Assembly: GCA_036937835.1 (NCBI GenBank)
Contig: CM072876.1
Location: 19,962,001 to 20,026,000, forward strand
From: Pampus argenteus
Taxonomy: Eukaryota; Chordata; Actinopteri; Scombriformes; Stromateidae
Reading direction: 5' to 3'
Length of the DNA stretch: 64,000 nt
How positions within the stretch are numbered: the first letter of the stretch is position 1; every line of letters begins with the position of its first letter. The translations under genes were made by a program, and so were the position numbers. This document shows, piece by piece, positions 7,567 through 18,828 of the stretch. A model generated the notes under the pieces. It did not search any database, was not told the origin of the DNA, and saw nothing but the letters and a program-made list of their open reading frames with translations.

Positions 7567-7730
7567 CAAGGGGAGAGCGCGAACGCAGTCCCCCACTACA
7601 ACAAATTATGCAGTCGAGATTCCCACATTTGGGGAATTCGCAGAGGTCAGTCGGCCGGGGTGCAATGGCTGAGCCTCGCCCTGGGTGAACCACCTACTTG
7701 ATCATGGTGTCTCCCCTGCCAGGTAAGTAT
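7567..7730 (-). ncRNA. RNU1: U1 snRNA, Sm-site variant
   Basis: Consensus copy except for A in place of C at plus-strand 7600, which changes the Sm region from AATTTGTGG to AATTTGTTG. Since Sm-core assembly depends on this motif, the copy may be impaired. It lies just 3' of the U2 occupied by element A. The (ACGC) tract has 4 repeats. Confidence 0.95.
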
Positions 7731-8175
7731 GACTTGGGGCCGCTTGATAGAAGGGAGTGGACTCCGGGTCAAACGGTTCTCACTGACGGTGCTGAATGCA
7801 CAAACAGCACATCACGTATGAGCAGAGGCGGAGCCAACGAACCCTCTGACTGACGCGTACGCACGCACGCACGCACCGAGTTAACACCGTCTTTGCCAAA
7901 CATTTCGGTGTACTGTGAATATGTCGGTAAGAGGATAAGAAAAGGCACAAGGGGCTCTATGGCCCTAACCTGACCCTTTTGATCTCCACTGCCGTTTGCT
8001 TTGGATGCATAAATGTACGGAAATTACAGGAATTGGATCTATTTTATTGCCCAGCATCAGCATAACGTACCTCACCCGGAACATTCACAGTCACGCGCTC
8101 AGCAAGTCAGCCGCAGGCTGTGAGTAACGTAGAGCTTGAAAGTAAACTTCACTTTCGCCTCGATTCAGCCCGACG

Positions 8176-8194
8176 CTGTTGCTTTTACTTTCAC
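8176..8194 (-). terminator. Probable U2 3' box
   Basis: On the minus strand GTAAAAGCAACAG starts 18 nt beyond the U2 3' end. AAAGCAACA fits the AAARNNAGA part of the snRNA 3' box consensus with one mismatch. It recurs after every U2 copy. Confidence 0.4.
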
Positions 8195-8205
8195 ATAGTC
8201 AGAGG

Positions 8206-8392
8206 GGTGCACCGTTCCCGGAAGCACTGCAATACCGGGTCGATGCGTGGAGAGGACGGAGCAAGCCCCTGTTCCATCTCCCTGCTTCAAAAATCAATTT
8301 AATATATGGTCCCCGGGTAGGGGACGTATCAGATATTAAACTGATAAGAACAGATACTACACTTGATCTTAGCCAAAAGGCCGAGAAGCGAT
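8206..8392 (-). ncRNA. RNU2: U2 snRNA
   Basis: U2 small nuclear RNA, which pairs with the intron branch site and with U6 in the spliceosome. The RNA begins ATCGCTTCTCGGCCTTTTGG. It carries the branch-site recognition sequence GTAGTA at nt 33-38, stem IIa (TATCAG with CTGATA), the Sm site in GATTTTTGAAG and the stem-loop IV heptamer ATTGCAG bound by U2B''. It ends GGTGCACC, with 187 nt called; the mature 3' end may differ by 1-3 nt. This is the reference for the other copies. It is the only uninterrupted U2 between elements A and B. Confidence 0.97.
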
Positions 8393-8438
8393 ACCGTGAA
8401 GCTGCAGCAGGCGGGAGGGGGTTCTCCGCACAGCCGCC

Positions 8439-8456
8439 CTCACTGACGGGCCTGAA
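8439..8456 (-). promoter_or_regulatory. U2 proximal sequence element (PSE)
   Basis: The plus-strand block ctcactgacgggcctgaa at -47 to -64 from U2 matches the U1 PSE at 16 of 18 bases. The same block lies 47-64 bp beyond the high-coordinate end of every U2 copy, including those occupied by elements. Confidence 0.75.
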
Positions 8457-8587
8457 CCTGGTGCAACAGGCAAGGGATAACGGGTCAAATAACCGCTAAA
8501 GATGCCGAACGACAGGCGGAGGAAGTGCAACAGAGTAGCGCTAAACAAAGTTCCTTTAAGGGACCGGGTGCAGCGGCTCCTCCACTC

Positions 8588-8601
8588 TTCCCGCCCACGT
8601 G
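8588..8601 (-). promoter_or_regulatory. E-box/GC-rich site in U2 upstream region
   Basis: The sequence ttcccgcccacgtg contains an E2F/Sp1-like ttcccgcc and a palindromic CACGTG E-box at about -204 to -209 from U2. It is kept in all units and could be part of the distal element. Factor identity is a guess. Confidence 0.3.
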
Positions 8602-8641
8602 GTACATTCGGGACCGATGGGAAAGCAGTAGAGGCGTGGCT

Positions 8642-8657
8642 GCTACAATGCAGCGCC
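8642..8657 (-). promoter_or_regulatory. Possible U2 distal element (SPH/ZNF143-like)
   Basis: The sequence gctacaatgcagcgcc at about -250 to -265 resembles the SPH motif bound by Staf/ZNF143 in snRNA promoters, though not at every position. The adjoining gccgccatgg resembles a YY1 core. It is partly deleted in the unit at 55602 and followed by a changed sequence in class II units. Confidence 0.35.
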
Positions 8658-9014
8658 GCCATGGAGACCGGTTGTTTCTGTCATTCACTGATTTCAGCGT
8701 TCACATGTGACAAAATGATCACGAGCGGGCCCTCTGCGAAAGCGGCTCTATCCGCGGACTCTCCCTGCGCCGTACAAGCTTTACCGTCTCTACTCTAGAC
8801 GGGAGCATAAGTGACAAAATGAACACCGTGTTGCATTAAAGGAGACTTGAAGCTAGCGGCCGAGACCACAAAAGCGTTTGAATGAAAGGGTCATTTGCTC
8901 GTACACCTCCACGCGACGGGACGTCATTTTGCTAGCGGGGCGGCCGCAGGTTCGAGCCACTGACGTGGCTTTCCTGTCCGGACACGCTCACTATTGTTGA
9001 CATTGCACGTATAA

Positions 9015-9178
9015 CAAGGGGAGAGCGCGAACGCAGTCCCCCACTACCACAAATTATGCAGTCGAGATTCCCACATTTGGGGAATTCGCAGAGGTCAGTC
9101 GGCCGGGGTGCAATGGCTGAGCCTCGCCCTGGGTGAACCACCTACTTGATCATGGTGTCTCCCCTGCCAGGTAAGTAT
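9015..9178 (-). ncRNA. RNU1: U1 snRNA
   Basis: Array-consensus sequence throughout, as in the first copy. (ACGC) tract of 4. It lies immediately 3' of the intact U2 gene's upstream spacer and before the U2 occupied by element B. Confidence 0.97.
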
Positions 9179-9653
9179 GACTTGGGGCCGCTTGATAGAA
9201 GGGAGTGGACTCCGGGTCAAACGGTTCTCACTGACGGTGCTGAATGCACAAACAGCACATCACGTATGAGCAGAGGCGGAGCCAACGAACCCTCTGACTG
9301 ACGCGTACGCACGCACGCACGCACCGAGTTAACACCGTCTTTGCCAAACATTTCGGTGTACTGTGAATATGTCGGTAAGAGGATAAGAAAAGGCACAAGG
9401 GGCTCTATGGCCCTAACCTGACCCTTTTGATCTCCACTGCCGTTTGCTTTGGATGCATAAATGTACGGAAATTACAGGAATTGGATCTATTTTATTGCCC
9501 AGCATCAGCATAACGTACCTCACCCGGAACATTCACAGTCACGCGCTCAGCAAGTCAGCCGCAGGCTGTGAGTAACATAGAGCTTGAAAGTAAACTTCAC
9601 TTTCGCCTCGATTCAGCCCGACGCTGTTGCTTTTACTTTCACATAGTCAGAGG

Positions 9654-9803
9654 GATGCACCGTTCCCGGAAGCACTGCAATACCGGGTCGATGCGTGGAG
9701 AGGATGGAGCAAGCCCCTGTTCCATCTCCCTGCTTCAAAAATCAATTTAATATATGGTCCCCGGGTAGGGGACGTATCAGATATTAAACTGATAAGAACA
9801 GAT
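9654..9803 (-). pseudogene. RNU2: U2 snRNA 3' fragment, split by element B
   Basis: U2 nt 38-187 abutting the element B 3' end, with the same private 3'-terminal gatgcacc and gaggatgg variants as the fragment beside element A. Confidence 0.95.
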
Positions 9804-10274
9804 TTTTTTCTTTTGAAAGAAATTTATTGTCACTCAGTTCAGTTATACTTCATCAAAATTTGGTACAAATTTTCTTGAAAATAAATATATTCTGTAAAAC
9901 AGTCACAAACAATAAAAACAATAGTTTTAAGAAGTGTCAGAGTCAATTTTTTCCAAGTAAAATACTGTACAAGTGTTGAGTGTCCTATTTCAAGTTTTTA
10001 AAAGTTTATTGCATTTATTAAAATGCTCTCTTCAGAGTCAGTTTTTGTGCAGGAGCGCAATGAGTCCCTAACCAGGCAAAAACTCATTTTGCTCTCCCGA
10101 ACAGCAGGCCTCTCGGGGTTCTTTGGTGGTGCTCAGTGGAGATCCCCGCCCTATTGCTCCTTCCCACCTGCCTCACCCGGAGAGCCAGGCCGCCGCTGCT
10201 TTGACCCTTTTGCGTGGAGCTCCGGCTCCTTCCTCCGAATGGGCACAGAGGCGATTCTTCTTTGTGGCTGTGTC

Positions 10275-13200
10275 CTAGGCCCTTTGGACCGTCGCTGCGG
10301 CCATCTGGATCACAGCCACCGGGGGGATCTGCGTGTGCTTCCTTGCCAGCAAGTTCCTGGAGGTCCATATGGCGTCTTTGATGGCGGCAAGGGTGAGCCA
10401 CTGCTTTGCAAAGTCATTCTTTTTCATTTTTGTTTGGCTCACCCCATAAAGCACCAGTTGTGCTGTGAGGACCTCCCTCGCTGGCAAGTACGGGAATTTC
10501 ATGGAGCCGGCCATTGTCCACTGGTCTGCGGCAGCGCTGCAATCCCAGAGAAGGTGCCTCACCGACTCGGGCCCGCCACAACCCGGTCGGGGGCATGTTG
10601 AGGACTTCGACATGCCCCGGGAATGCATAACGGACCTGACTGGGAGGATCTCGTGAGCCACCATCCACGACAGGTCCCGGAGTCTGTTCGGAAGAGCAGG
10701 ATGGTTCACGTTGCGCCAAACTGTTGAGGGCTCGCCCAATGCGAGCCCGCGCACTGGACTCACTGGTTCTCGCTCCTGCACAACAGTAAGAAGAGAGCGA
10801 TGGTTAGTTAAAACCTGCAGTTCTTCCTGCTCAAGTTTAAAATGCTTTAAAAATATCTGTATAAAAGCATAAGCTGGGGGCAGGCTAAAAGACACGGGTA
10901 CTTTAAGATCAGTGGGTAAAATCCTCAATTTTCTTAGGTAAGACCCCATCCAGAAACGCGACATTGCTGTGGTCTTGGGGTTTCTGGATGGGTCTGTGGC
11001 ATGTGTGATGTGCAGCGTGGTGTATCTGCTTCCTAGAAACAAATACAGGTCAGGCACTCCTTTTCCTCCTTTCACTTTTGGTTTCTTCATCACATCCCTC
11101 CTCAGTCTTTCCCACTTGGAGCCCCACAGAAAGTAAAATATGGCTCGGTCCAGGTCTAAAAGCACTTTCCTAGGAGGGGTAAAAACAGAACTGATGAGTA
11201 AAAGCAAAGGTAAAATCACTGCTTTTAGGATTAAAACCTTTCCTTCAATGGTCAGTCCTCTAAGTCCCCAGTATCCTAGTCTCTGTCTAACTTTCCCTAC
11301 CACGTCTGGCCAGTTTGTTCTACCTCCTCCCTCCCTGTCGAATTTGACCCCAAGTATTTTCTGGTCATTTTGAGTTATAGTCAGGGGGAGTCCCGTTGTC
11401 TCAGTCGCTGTCCACGGGCCGTAAAATTGAGCTTGGGTCTTGCTTCTGTTCAGTTTTGACCCAGAGGCTCGTCCGAACCAGTCAGTTAGGTCCAGTGTCC
11501 TGTTGACAGATAAAAGGTCAGTGCATAAAATGTTGACGTCGTCCATATATAAAACACATTTTGTCACGAGTCCCCCGCTCCCTGGGATTCCCAGGCCATT
11601 GATCCGTTGGTCCCTTCTCAAGATCTGTGCCAGTGGTTCTATGCAGGTTACGTAGAGGAGAGCAGATAAAGGGCAACCCTGACGGACCCCGCAGTTAACA
11701 CTCACTGCTTTTGTCAGATGCCCATTAACAAGAAATTTACTGCTAATGCCCTGGTATAGCAGTCCCACCCATGTCATAAACCTCCCTGCAAAGCCCATTT
11801 TTTGCAGTACCCGGAAAAGGTACTGGTGCGAGACCCGATCGAAGGCTTTCTCAAAGTCTAAATTCAGGACTATTAGCCGAATGTTTCTATCTCTCGCATA
11901 ACAGATGGTGTCTCTGATCAGCACGAGGCTGTCCGTGATCTTCCTCCCGGGGATGGCACAGGCTTGGTCCGGGTGAATCACCTCTTCTAAAAACAAAGAC
12001 ATACGTGATGCTAAAAGTTTACTAAAAAGCTTGCAGTCATAGTTTAAAAGTGTGATAGGTCTCCAGTTCTTCAGGTCAGTCTCGTCTTTATTCTTATGAA
12101 GAAGAGTCACTATCCCTACTCGAAAACTCTCGGGAAGTCGGTCAAGTCGCTCAAATTCCATAAAAACAGCAAGTAAGTCAGGTGCTAAAATGTCCCAAAA
12201 AGTCAAATAAAATTCAACGGGAAGTCCGTCTTGTCCCGGGGACCTCCCTTTCTTAAAACTGTTGATGCACTTATTTAACTCTGGAATAGTAAAATCTTGG
12301 GTTAAAAGCACACTGTCACTTACCGTTTTGTCAATTAAATTTAAAACTTCTGTAATGGTGTCTGTATCAGTGGGTTTTTCTTGGTAGAGTGTCCCATAAA
12401 ATTGTTCCACTGTTTGCTTTATTTCTTCTGTTGTATCAACTGTGCACCCATTTTCTTTTGTTAGTTTTAAGATCCCCCCCCCTTTTGTTAACAATTTTCT
12501 TAAAAAAATACCTGGTGCACTTTTCCCCCTCCTCAGTTTCCTGTTCTCTGCTCCTTAAGATGACACCCTTACTTTTAACTTCTGCTAAAACCGACATCTC
12601 TGTTTTAATTTCTTTGATTTCTGCATTAAAATCCACCCCTTGTTGGTTTAGTTTAAAATAGCGCTGTAGTCTTTTTTGCAGTCCCATCATGCGTTTGTTT
12701 TCTTTATTCTTTTTCCTTTTTCCTGCTTGCCTAAACAAAGTCTGGGTCCTTTCCTTCACCATTTCCCACCAGTGTGCACGTGTGTCGTATAAGTCTTGAA
12801 GGGTCTGCCACTCTTTGTACTGCTCCCTGTACTGTCTGACTAGGTCCTTGTCATCTAAAAGGGAGCAGTTGAGTTTCCACAGACCGCTTCCTGATGTCAC
12901 ACCCGATGAGAGTGATAGCGTGCAGGAAAGCATCAGGTGATCCGAAAAGAAAACAGGGGTTAATCTAGCATCGGTTGGAGGACAATCCCGTGTAAAAACA
13001 TAATCTATGCGAGAGGCTCTGGTGCCATCACCACTGAACCAGGTGAAGCCGTCCTCTCTGGGATGCATGGTTTTAAAACAGTCCTGTAGTTTAAAATCCT
13101 TGCATAAATTCTGCAATAAAACCGATGTTTTATCAAGTTTAAAATCATCCCCTACTCTTTTTCTGTCTTTATTACTTAAAATACAATTAAAATCACCCCC

Positions 13201-13650
13201 GGCAACTATAGGTGCCCTACCTAGCATGTGGAACTGCAATTCTTCTAAAAGTTCATACCTGTCATTCTTTTCGTTAGGTCCGTAGATATTTAAGAGGTTA
13301 AAATCCTGTCCCATAAAAGTCAGATGTGCTAAAAGTGCTCGGCCGTCTCTCACCACAGTGCTACCTTTCACCAGAACTTGAGGATTTTTTATTAAAATGG
13401 CCACTCCATCATTTTTGTTTTGGTTAGATCCGCTCCATATTGATGTTTGTGGCCACCTCTCCTCCCATTGTCTGTAATGTGATAAAAAGGGTAGGCCACA
13501 TTCCTGTAATAAAAACACATCTGACTTGAAAGAGCTAAGAAAGGATAAAACACTCTGGGCTCTAACTCTCGACTTCACACTTCTCACATTGATGGTTGAG
13601 AAGGTGAGTGTCATGAGAATGGTTAAAAATGGGATAACAGGTATGAACAT
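10275..13650 (-). pseudogene. Element B ORF2, broken by a frameshift
   Basis: Same protein as element A ORF2, but split. The APE half is open from 13650 to 12436 (404 residues, the last 13 out of frame). The RT half is open from 12494 to 10275. The break is 9 Cs at 12474-12482 where A, C and D have 8. All RT motifs remain in the second piece, but it lacks the endonuclease. It keeps the shortened VQRA end. A homopolymer of this kind can also be a sequencing error. Confidence 0.9.
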
Positions 13651-13701
13651 TTTTAAGACTATAAAGCAATTAAAACTTTCAGATTTCTAAAAAATAAGTG
13701 G

Positions 13702-14949
13702 TTAAGAAATTTCTTGTGAATGGAGCTCCTCCTTCACTCCTAGGGGAGAAGGGTGAAGGGATTGAGCTGCATTCCCCTCTCGGACTCTCGGGGTTGGCCT
13801 CTGCTTCAATGCTGCATTTAATTTTGAGTCTTTTGGGGTTGATTGTAGAGCTATGGTTAAGAAAGAGACGTCATTTGGTGAGCTGGAGGGAAAGATTCTG
13901 GACTCCTCCTCAGATGAACTATCTGAGAGAGTCCTCATCCTTCCCCTCTTCTCTGAGACTACTGGAGACTCAGAGGACAGTTCTGATGCCGGCCTCTTTG
14001 TTTGCTGGGTGTCGGAGAGGGGGGCATCCTCGCTATCATCCTGTGTTTGGATTTCGTCACATTCTGGGGTAGCTCCGCCCTCTGCCTGCATTTCATTAGA
14101 ACTCTCCATTGGTGGGGCTGTTGCAGGCCCCTCCTCTTCTCCCCTCTCACCTGATCCCTCTCCTCCAATCATAGGATTTGGAGGGAGATTTGAATTTACT
14201 GGCCCCGCCTCTTCCAATAGCTCGTGAATTACCTTCACTTGTTCATCATTTTTTCCTTTTTCTGTCTGCCGTGCTGCCTTGAGTTTGTTGGCAAATGACT
14301 TTGGGCAATCTCTAAAGAGGTGGTTTGTTTCCCCACAAAGATTACACCTTCTGCCATTGGTACATTCCTCAAAAGTGTGACCAATTTTGGGCTGACCCTG
14401 GTAGTGAATGTAGCCCCTGTTTTCACCCAGAACTATCATTGATGGAAGGTGCTTCAGGCCCTGGAAGCCTTGGGGGTCCTGCCATTGTTGGATGGGAACC
14501 CTCCAAGCACAATTCCAGATGCCGTCTTCATCCTTCACTTTGGTAGCCTGGCCTTTTACAGTGCAGTATCTACCCAGCCACAAACAAATGTCATCTGCAT
14601 TCACGGTTTCATTGAACATTCTGACAATAACTGTTTTTAAAGTATTGTCAGTCAACTTCTCAACATTAAATGCAGAAAACTGGGGTTTTACATTCTCATA
14701 CTTTGTCCAGAACTCCTTCAACAGCACAGCAGATCGAAAACTCACGTCAAAACCTTTGTTAAAAGGCAGTGTCATGATACAATTAATTTCATCCGGTTTA
14801 AACTCGAGGGCTTTTTGGATAAGTTTCCTGGAGAAGTCAAGCCTCGACATCCCCAGGAGCTTTCCATCTTTTTCAATAAATAAAAATCGGACACTGTGGT
14901 GCCTCCGCATGCCGGCATGGCTGGCCGACATGGTGGAGGCACCACACAA
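13702..14949 (-). CDS. Element B ORF1 with two zinc knuckles damaged
   Basis: A 415-residue ORF1, identical to that of element A outside an in-frame loss of 25 residues (A numbering 189-213) at 14387/14388. The loss removes knuckle 1 and the two N-terminal cysteines of knuckle 2, leaving only the third CCHC intact. The repeated CCHC spacing did not obviously guide the deletion; the joint has only a few bases of microhomology. RNA binding is likely weakened. Confidence 0.88.
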   Translation of the reverse strand: MCGASTMSASHAGMRRHHSVRFLFIEKDGKLLGMSRLDFSRKLIQKALEFKPDEINCIMTLPFNKGFDVSFRSAVLLKEFWTKYENVKPQFSAFNVEKLTDNTLKTVIVRMFNETVNADDICLWLGRYCTVKGQATKVKDEDGIWNCAWRVPIQQWQDPQGFQGLKHLPSMIVLGENRGYIHYQGQPKIGHTFEECTNGRRCNLCGETNHLFRDCPKSFANKLKAARQTEKGKNDEQVKVIHELLEEAGPVNSNLPPNPMIGGEGSGERGEEEGPATAPPMESSNEMQAEGGATPECDEIQTQDDSEDAPLSDTQQTKRPASELSSESPVVSEKRGRMRTLSDSSSEEESRIFPSSSPNDVSFLTIALQSTPKDSKLNAALKQRPTPRVREGNAAQSLHPSPLGVKEELHSQEIS

Positions 14950-15284
14950 TCTAAAAGATATAACAAGCTAAAAATCCTTTAAAATGTCTAAAAAATACAA
15001 GACTAAAAGCTCAATAAATAGATATAAAATGCTGAGACGTACAAAAAAGATAGATAGAAAACAGGGCTTACCTGGTCGACTTTGGCCTGGAAAGTTGTTA
15101 ATTCCAGCAGAGTACGGATAAATTATCCTCTGGGCAAATGGATTTCTATTTACTAAAGATTTGCAACTATAAGAAAGTTGAAATACTTTAGACAAGAAAT
15201 GAGTGGGCTTTCCTCCCTAAACACTGACAGCAACTGGTGCCACAGCAGGCAGCAACTACCATCAATAACAGGAGGTGATCGCAG

Positions 15285-15310
15285 TCTTAGCCAAAAGGCC
15301 GAGAAGCGAT
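15285..15310 (-). pseudogene. RNU2: U2 snRNA 5' fragment (nt 1-26) upstream of element B
   Basis: U2 nt 1-26 with the promoter intact, joined to the 5' end of element B exactly as for A. Confidence 0.93.
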
Positions 15311-15932
15311 ACCGTGAAGCTGCAGCAGGCGGGAGGGGGTTCTCCGCACAGCCGCCCTCACTGACGGGCCTGAACCTGGTGCAACAGGCAAGGGATAACG
15401 GGTCAAATAACCGCTAAAGATGCCGAACGACAGGCGGAGGAAGTGCAACAGAGTAGCGCTAAACAAAGTTCCTTTAAGGGACCGGGTGCAGCGGCTCCTC
15501 CACTCTTCCCGCCCACGTGGTACATTCGGGACCGATGGGAAAGCAGTAGAGGCGTGGCTGCTACAATGCAGCGCCGCCATGGAGACCGGTTGTTTCTGTC
15601 ATTCACTGATTTCAGCGTTCACATGTGACAAAATGATCACGAGCGGGCCCTCTGCGAAAGCGGCTCTATCCGCGGACTCTCCCTGCGCCGTACAAGCTTT
15701 ACCGTCTCTACTCTAAACGGGAGCATAAGTGACAAAATGAACACCGTGTTGCATTAAAGGAGACTTGAAGCTAGCGGCCGAGACCACAAAAGCGTTTGAA
15801 TGAAAGGGTCATTTGCTCGTACACCGCCACGCGACGGGACTTCATTTTGCTAGCGGGGCGGCCGCAGGTTCGAGCCACTGACGTGGCTTTCCTGTCCGGA
15901 CACGCTCACTATTGTTGACATTGTACGTATAA

Positions 15933-16096
15933 CAAGGGGAGAGCGCGAACGCAGTCCCCCACTACCACAAATTATGCAGTCGAGATTCCCACATTTGGGG
16001 AATTCGCAGAGGTCAGTCGGCCGGGGTGCAATGGCTGAGCCTCGCCCTGGGTGAACCACCTACTTGATCATGGTGTCTCCCCTGCCAGGTAAGTAT
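15933..16096 (-). ncRNA. RNU1: U1 snRNA
   Basis: Consensus sequence, including the Sm site that is changed in its duplicate at 7567-7730. The 3' flank carries the accgccacg variant found only next to elements. (ACGC) tract of 4. Confidence 0.97.
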
Positions 16097-16571
16097 GACT
16101 TGGGGCCGCTTGATAGAAGGGAGTGGACTCCGGGTCAAACGGTTCTCACTGACGGTGCTGAATGCACAAACAGCACATCACGTATGAGCAGAGGCGGAGC
16201 CAACGAACCCTCTGACTGACGCGTACGCACGCACGCACGCACCGAGTTAACACCGTCTTTGCCAAACATTTCGGTGTACTGTGAATATGTCGGTAAGAGG
16301 ATGAGAAATGGCACAAGGGGCTCTATGGCCCTAACCTGACCCTTTTGATCTCCACTGCCGTTTGCTTTGGATGCATAAATGTACGGAAATTACAGGAATT
16401 GGATCTATTTTATTGCCCAGCATCAGCATAACGTACCTCACCCGGAACATTCACAGTCACGCGCTCAGCAAGTCAGCCGCAGGCTGTGAGTAACGTAGAG
16501 CTTGAAAGTAAACTTCACTTTCGCCTCGATTCAGCCCGACGCTGTTGCTTTTACTTTCACATAGTCAGAGG

Positions 16572-16758
16572 GGTGCACCGTTCCCGGAAGCACTGCAATA
16601 CCGGGTCGATGCGTGGAGAGGACGGAGCAAGCCCCTGTTCCATCTCCCTGCTTCAAAAATCAATTTAATATATGGTCCCCGGGTAGGGGACGTATCAGAT
16701 ATTAAACTGATAAGAACAGATACTACACTTGATCTTAGCCAAAAGGCCGAGAAGCGAT
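16572..16758 (-). ncRNA. RNU2: U2 snRNA
   Basis: Consensus U2, the duplicate of the copy at 8206-8392. First gene of a run of nine intact U2 copies up to 28330. Confidence 0.97.
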
Positions 16759-17284
16759 ACCGTGAAGCTGCAGCAGGCGGGAGGGGGTTCTCCGCACAGC
16801 CGCCCTCACTGACGGGCCTGAACCTGGTGCAACAGGCAAGGGATAACGGGTCAAATAACCGCTAAAGATGCCGAACGACAGGCGGAGGAAGTGCAACAGA
16901 GTAGCGCTAAACAAAGTTCCTTTAAGGGACCGGGTGCAGCGGCTCCTCCACTCTTCCCGCCCACGTGGTACATTCGGGACCGATGGGAAAGCAGTAGAGG
17001 CGTGGCTGCTACAATGCAGCGCCGCCATGGAGACCGGTTGTTTCTGTCATTCACTGATTTCAGCGTTCACATGTGACAAAATGATCACGAGCGGGCCCTC
17101 TGCGAAAGCGGCTCTATCCGCGGACTCTCCCTGCGCCGTACAAGCTTTACCGTCTCTACTCTAGACGGGAGCATAAGTGACAAAATGAACACCGTGTTGC
17201 ATTAAAGGAGACTTGAAGCTAGCGGCCGAGACCACAAAAGCGTTTGAATGAAAGGGTCATTTGCTCGTACACCTCCACGCGACG

Positions 17285-17292
17285 TGACGTCA
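17285..17292. promoter_or_regulatory. Palindromic CRE-like site, unit-specific
   Basis: A perfect TGACGTCA, produced by one base change; other units have ggacgtca or ggacttca here. It lies about 90 bp past the U1 3' end and about -527 from U2. A role is doubtful. Confidence 0.25.
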
Positions 17293-17380
17293 TTTTGCTA
17301 GCGGGGCGACCGCAGGTTCGAGCCACTGACGTGGCTTTCCTGTCCGGACACGCTCACTATTGTTGACATTGCACGTATAA

Positions 17381-17544
17381 CAAGGGGAGAGCGCGAACGC
17401 AGTCCCCCACTACCACAAATTATGCAGTCGAGATTCCCACATTTGGGGAATTCGCAGAGGTCAGTCGGCCGGGGTGCAATGGCTGAGCCTCGCCCTGGGT
17501 GAACCACCTACTTGATCATGGTGTCTCCCCTGCCAGGTAAGTAT
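17381..17544 (-). ncRNA. RNU1: U1 snRNA
   Basis: Consensus U1. In its 3' flank the NotI-type site is lost (gcgaccgc). (ACGC) tract of 4. Confidence 0.97.
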
Positions 17545-18019
17545 GACTTGGGGCCGCTTGATAGAAGGGAGTGGACTCCGGGTCAAACGGTTCTCACTGA
17601 CGGTGCTGAATGCACAAACAGCACATCACGTATGAGCAGAGGCGGAGCCAACGAACCCTCTGACTGACGCGTACGCACGCACGCACGCACCGAGTTAACA
17701 CCGTCTTTGCCAAACATTTCGGTGTACTGTGAATATGTCGGTAAGAGGATAAGAAAAGGCACAAGGGGCTCTATGGCCCTAACCTGACCCTTTTGATCTC
17801 CACTGCCGTTTGCTTTGGATGCATAAATGTACGGAAATTACAGGAATTGGATCTATTTTATTGCCCAGCATCAGCATAACGTACCTCACCCGGAACATTC
17901 ACAGTCACGCGCTCAGCAAGTCAGCCGCAGGCTGTGAGTAACGTAGAGCTTGAAAGTAAACTTCACTTTCGCCTCGATTCAGCCCGACGCTGTTGCTTTT
18001 ACTTTCACATAGTCAGAGG

Positions 18020-18206
18020 GGTGCACCGTTCCCGGAAGCACTGCAATACCGGGTCGATGCGTGGAGAGGACGGAGCAAGCCCCTGTTCCATCTCCCTGCT
18101 TCAAAAATCAATTTAATATATGGTCCCCGGGTAGGGGACGTATCAGATATTAAACTGATAAGAACAGATACTACACTTGATCTTAGCCAAAAGGCCGAGA
18201 AGCGAT
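18020..18206 (-). ncRNA. RNU2: U2 snRNA
   Basis: Consensus U2 with GTAGTA, Sm site and stem-loop IV unchanged. Confidence 0.97.
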
Positions 18207-18828
18207 ACCGTGAAGCTGCAGCAGGCGGGAGGGGGTTCTCCGCACAGCCGCCCTCACTGACGGGCCTGAACCTGGTGCAACAGGCAAGGGATAACGGGTC
18301 AAATAACCGCTAAAGATGCCGAACGACAGGCGGAGGAAGTGCAACAGAGTAGCGCTAAACAAAGTTCCTTTAAGGGACCGGGTGCAGCGGCTCCTCCACT
18401 CTTCCCGCCCACGTGGTACATTCGGGACCGATGGGAAAGCAGTAGAGGCGTGGCTGCTACAATGCAGCGCCGCCATGGAGACCGGTTGTTTCTGTCATTC
18501 ACTGATTTCAGCGTTCACATGTGACAAAATGATCACGAGCGGGCCCTCTGCGAAAGCGGCTCTATCCGCGGACTCTCCCTGCGCCGTACAAGCTTTACCG
18601 TCTCTACTCTAAACGGGAGCATAAGTGACAAAATGAACACCGTGTTGCATTAAAGGAGACTTGAAGCTAGCGGCCGAGACCACAAAAGCGTTTGAATGAA
18701 AGGGTCATTTGCTGGTACACCTCCACGCGACGGGACTTCATTTTGCTAGCGGGGCGGCCGCAGGTTCGAGCCACTGACGTGGCTTTCCTGTCCGGACACG
18801 CTCACTATTGTTGACATTGTACGTATAA

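Larger units (their letters stand above)
9804..15284 (-). mobile_element. U2-specific non-LTR retrotransposon B (defective)
   Basis: A 5481-bp copy of element A, carried in the second 8.4-kb block at the identical U2 position with the same 11-bp target loss and 20-bp deletion (10280/10281). It has two extra lesions: a ninth C in a C-run at 12474-12482 that shifts the ORF2 frame, and a 75-bp in-frame deletion at 14387/14388 in ORF1. These occurred after the duplication, so B cannot make full-length proteins. Confidence 0.95.
1..16806. repeat. Higher-order duplication, period 8.4 kb
   Basis: Positions 1-8440 and 8441-16806 are two copies of the same block: promoter spacer, U1, U2 with element, spacer, U1, intact U2. 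The offset is 8440 bp before the element deletions and 8366 bp after them; the difference of 74 bp is B's 75-bp deletion minus its 1-bp insertion. Differences are few, for example base 7600 inside a U1 gene and two bases near 16303-16309. This is a duplication of array segments, not two independent insertions. Confidence 0.9.
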
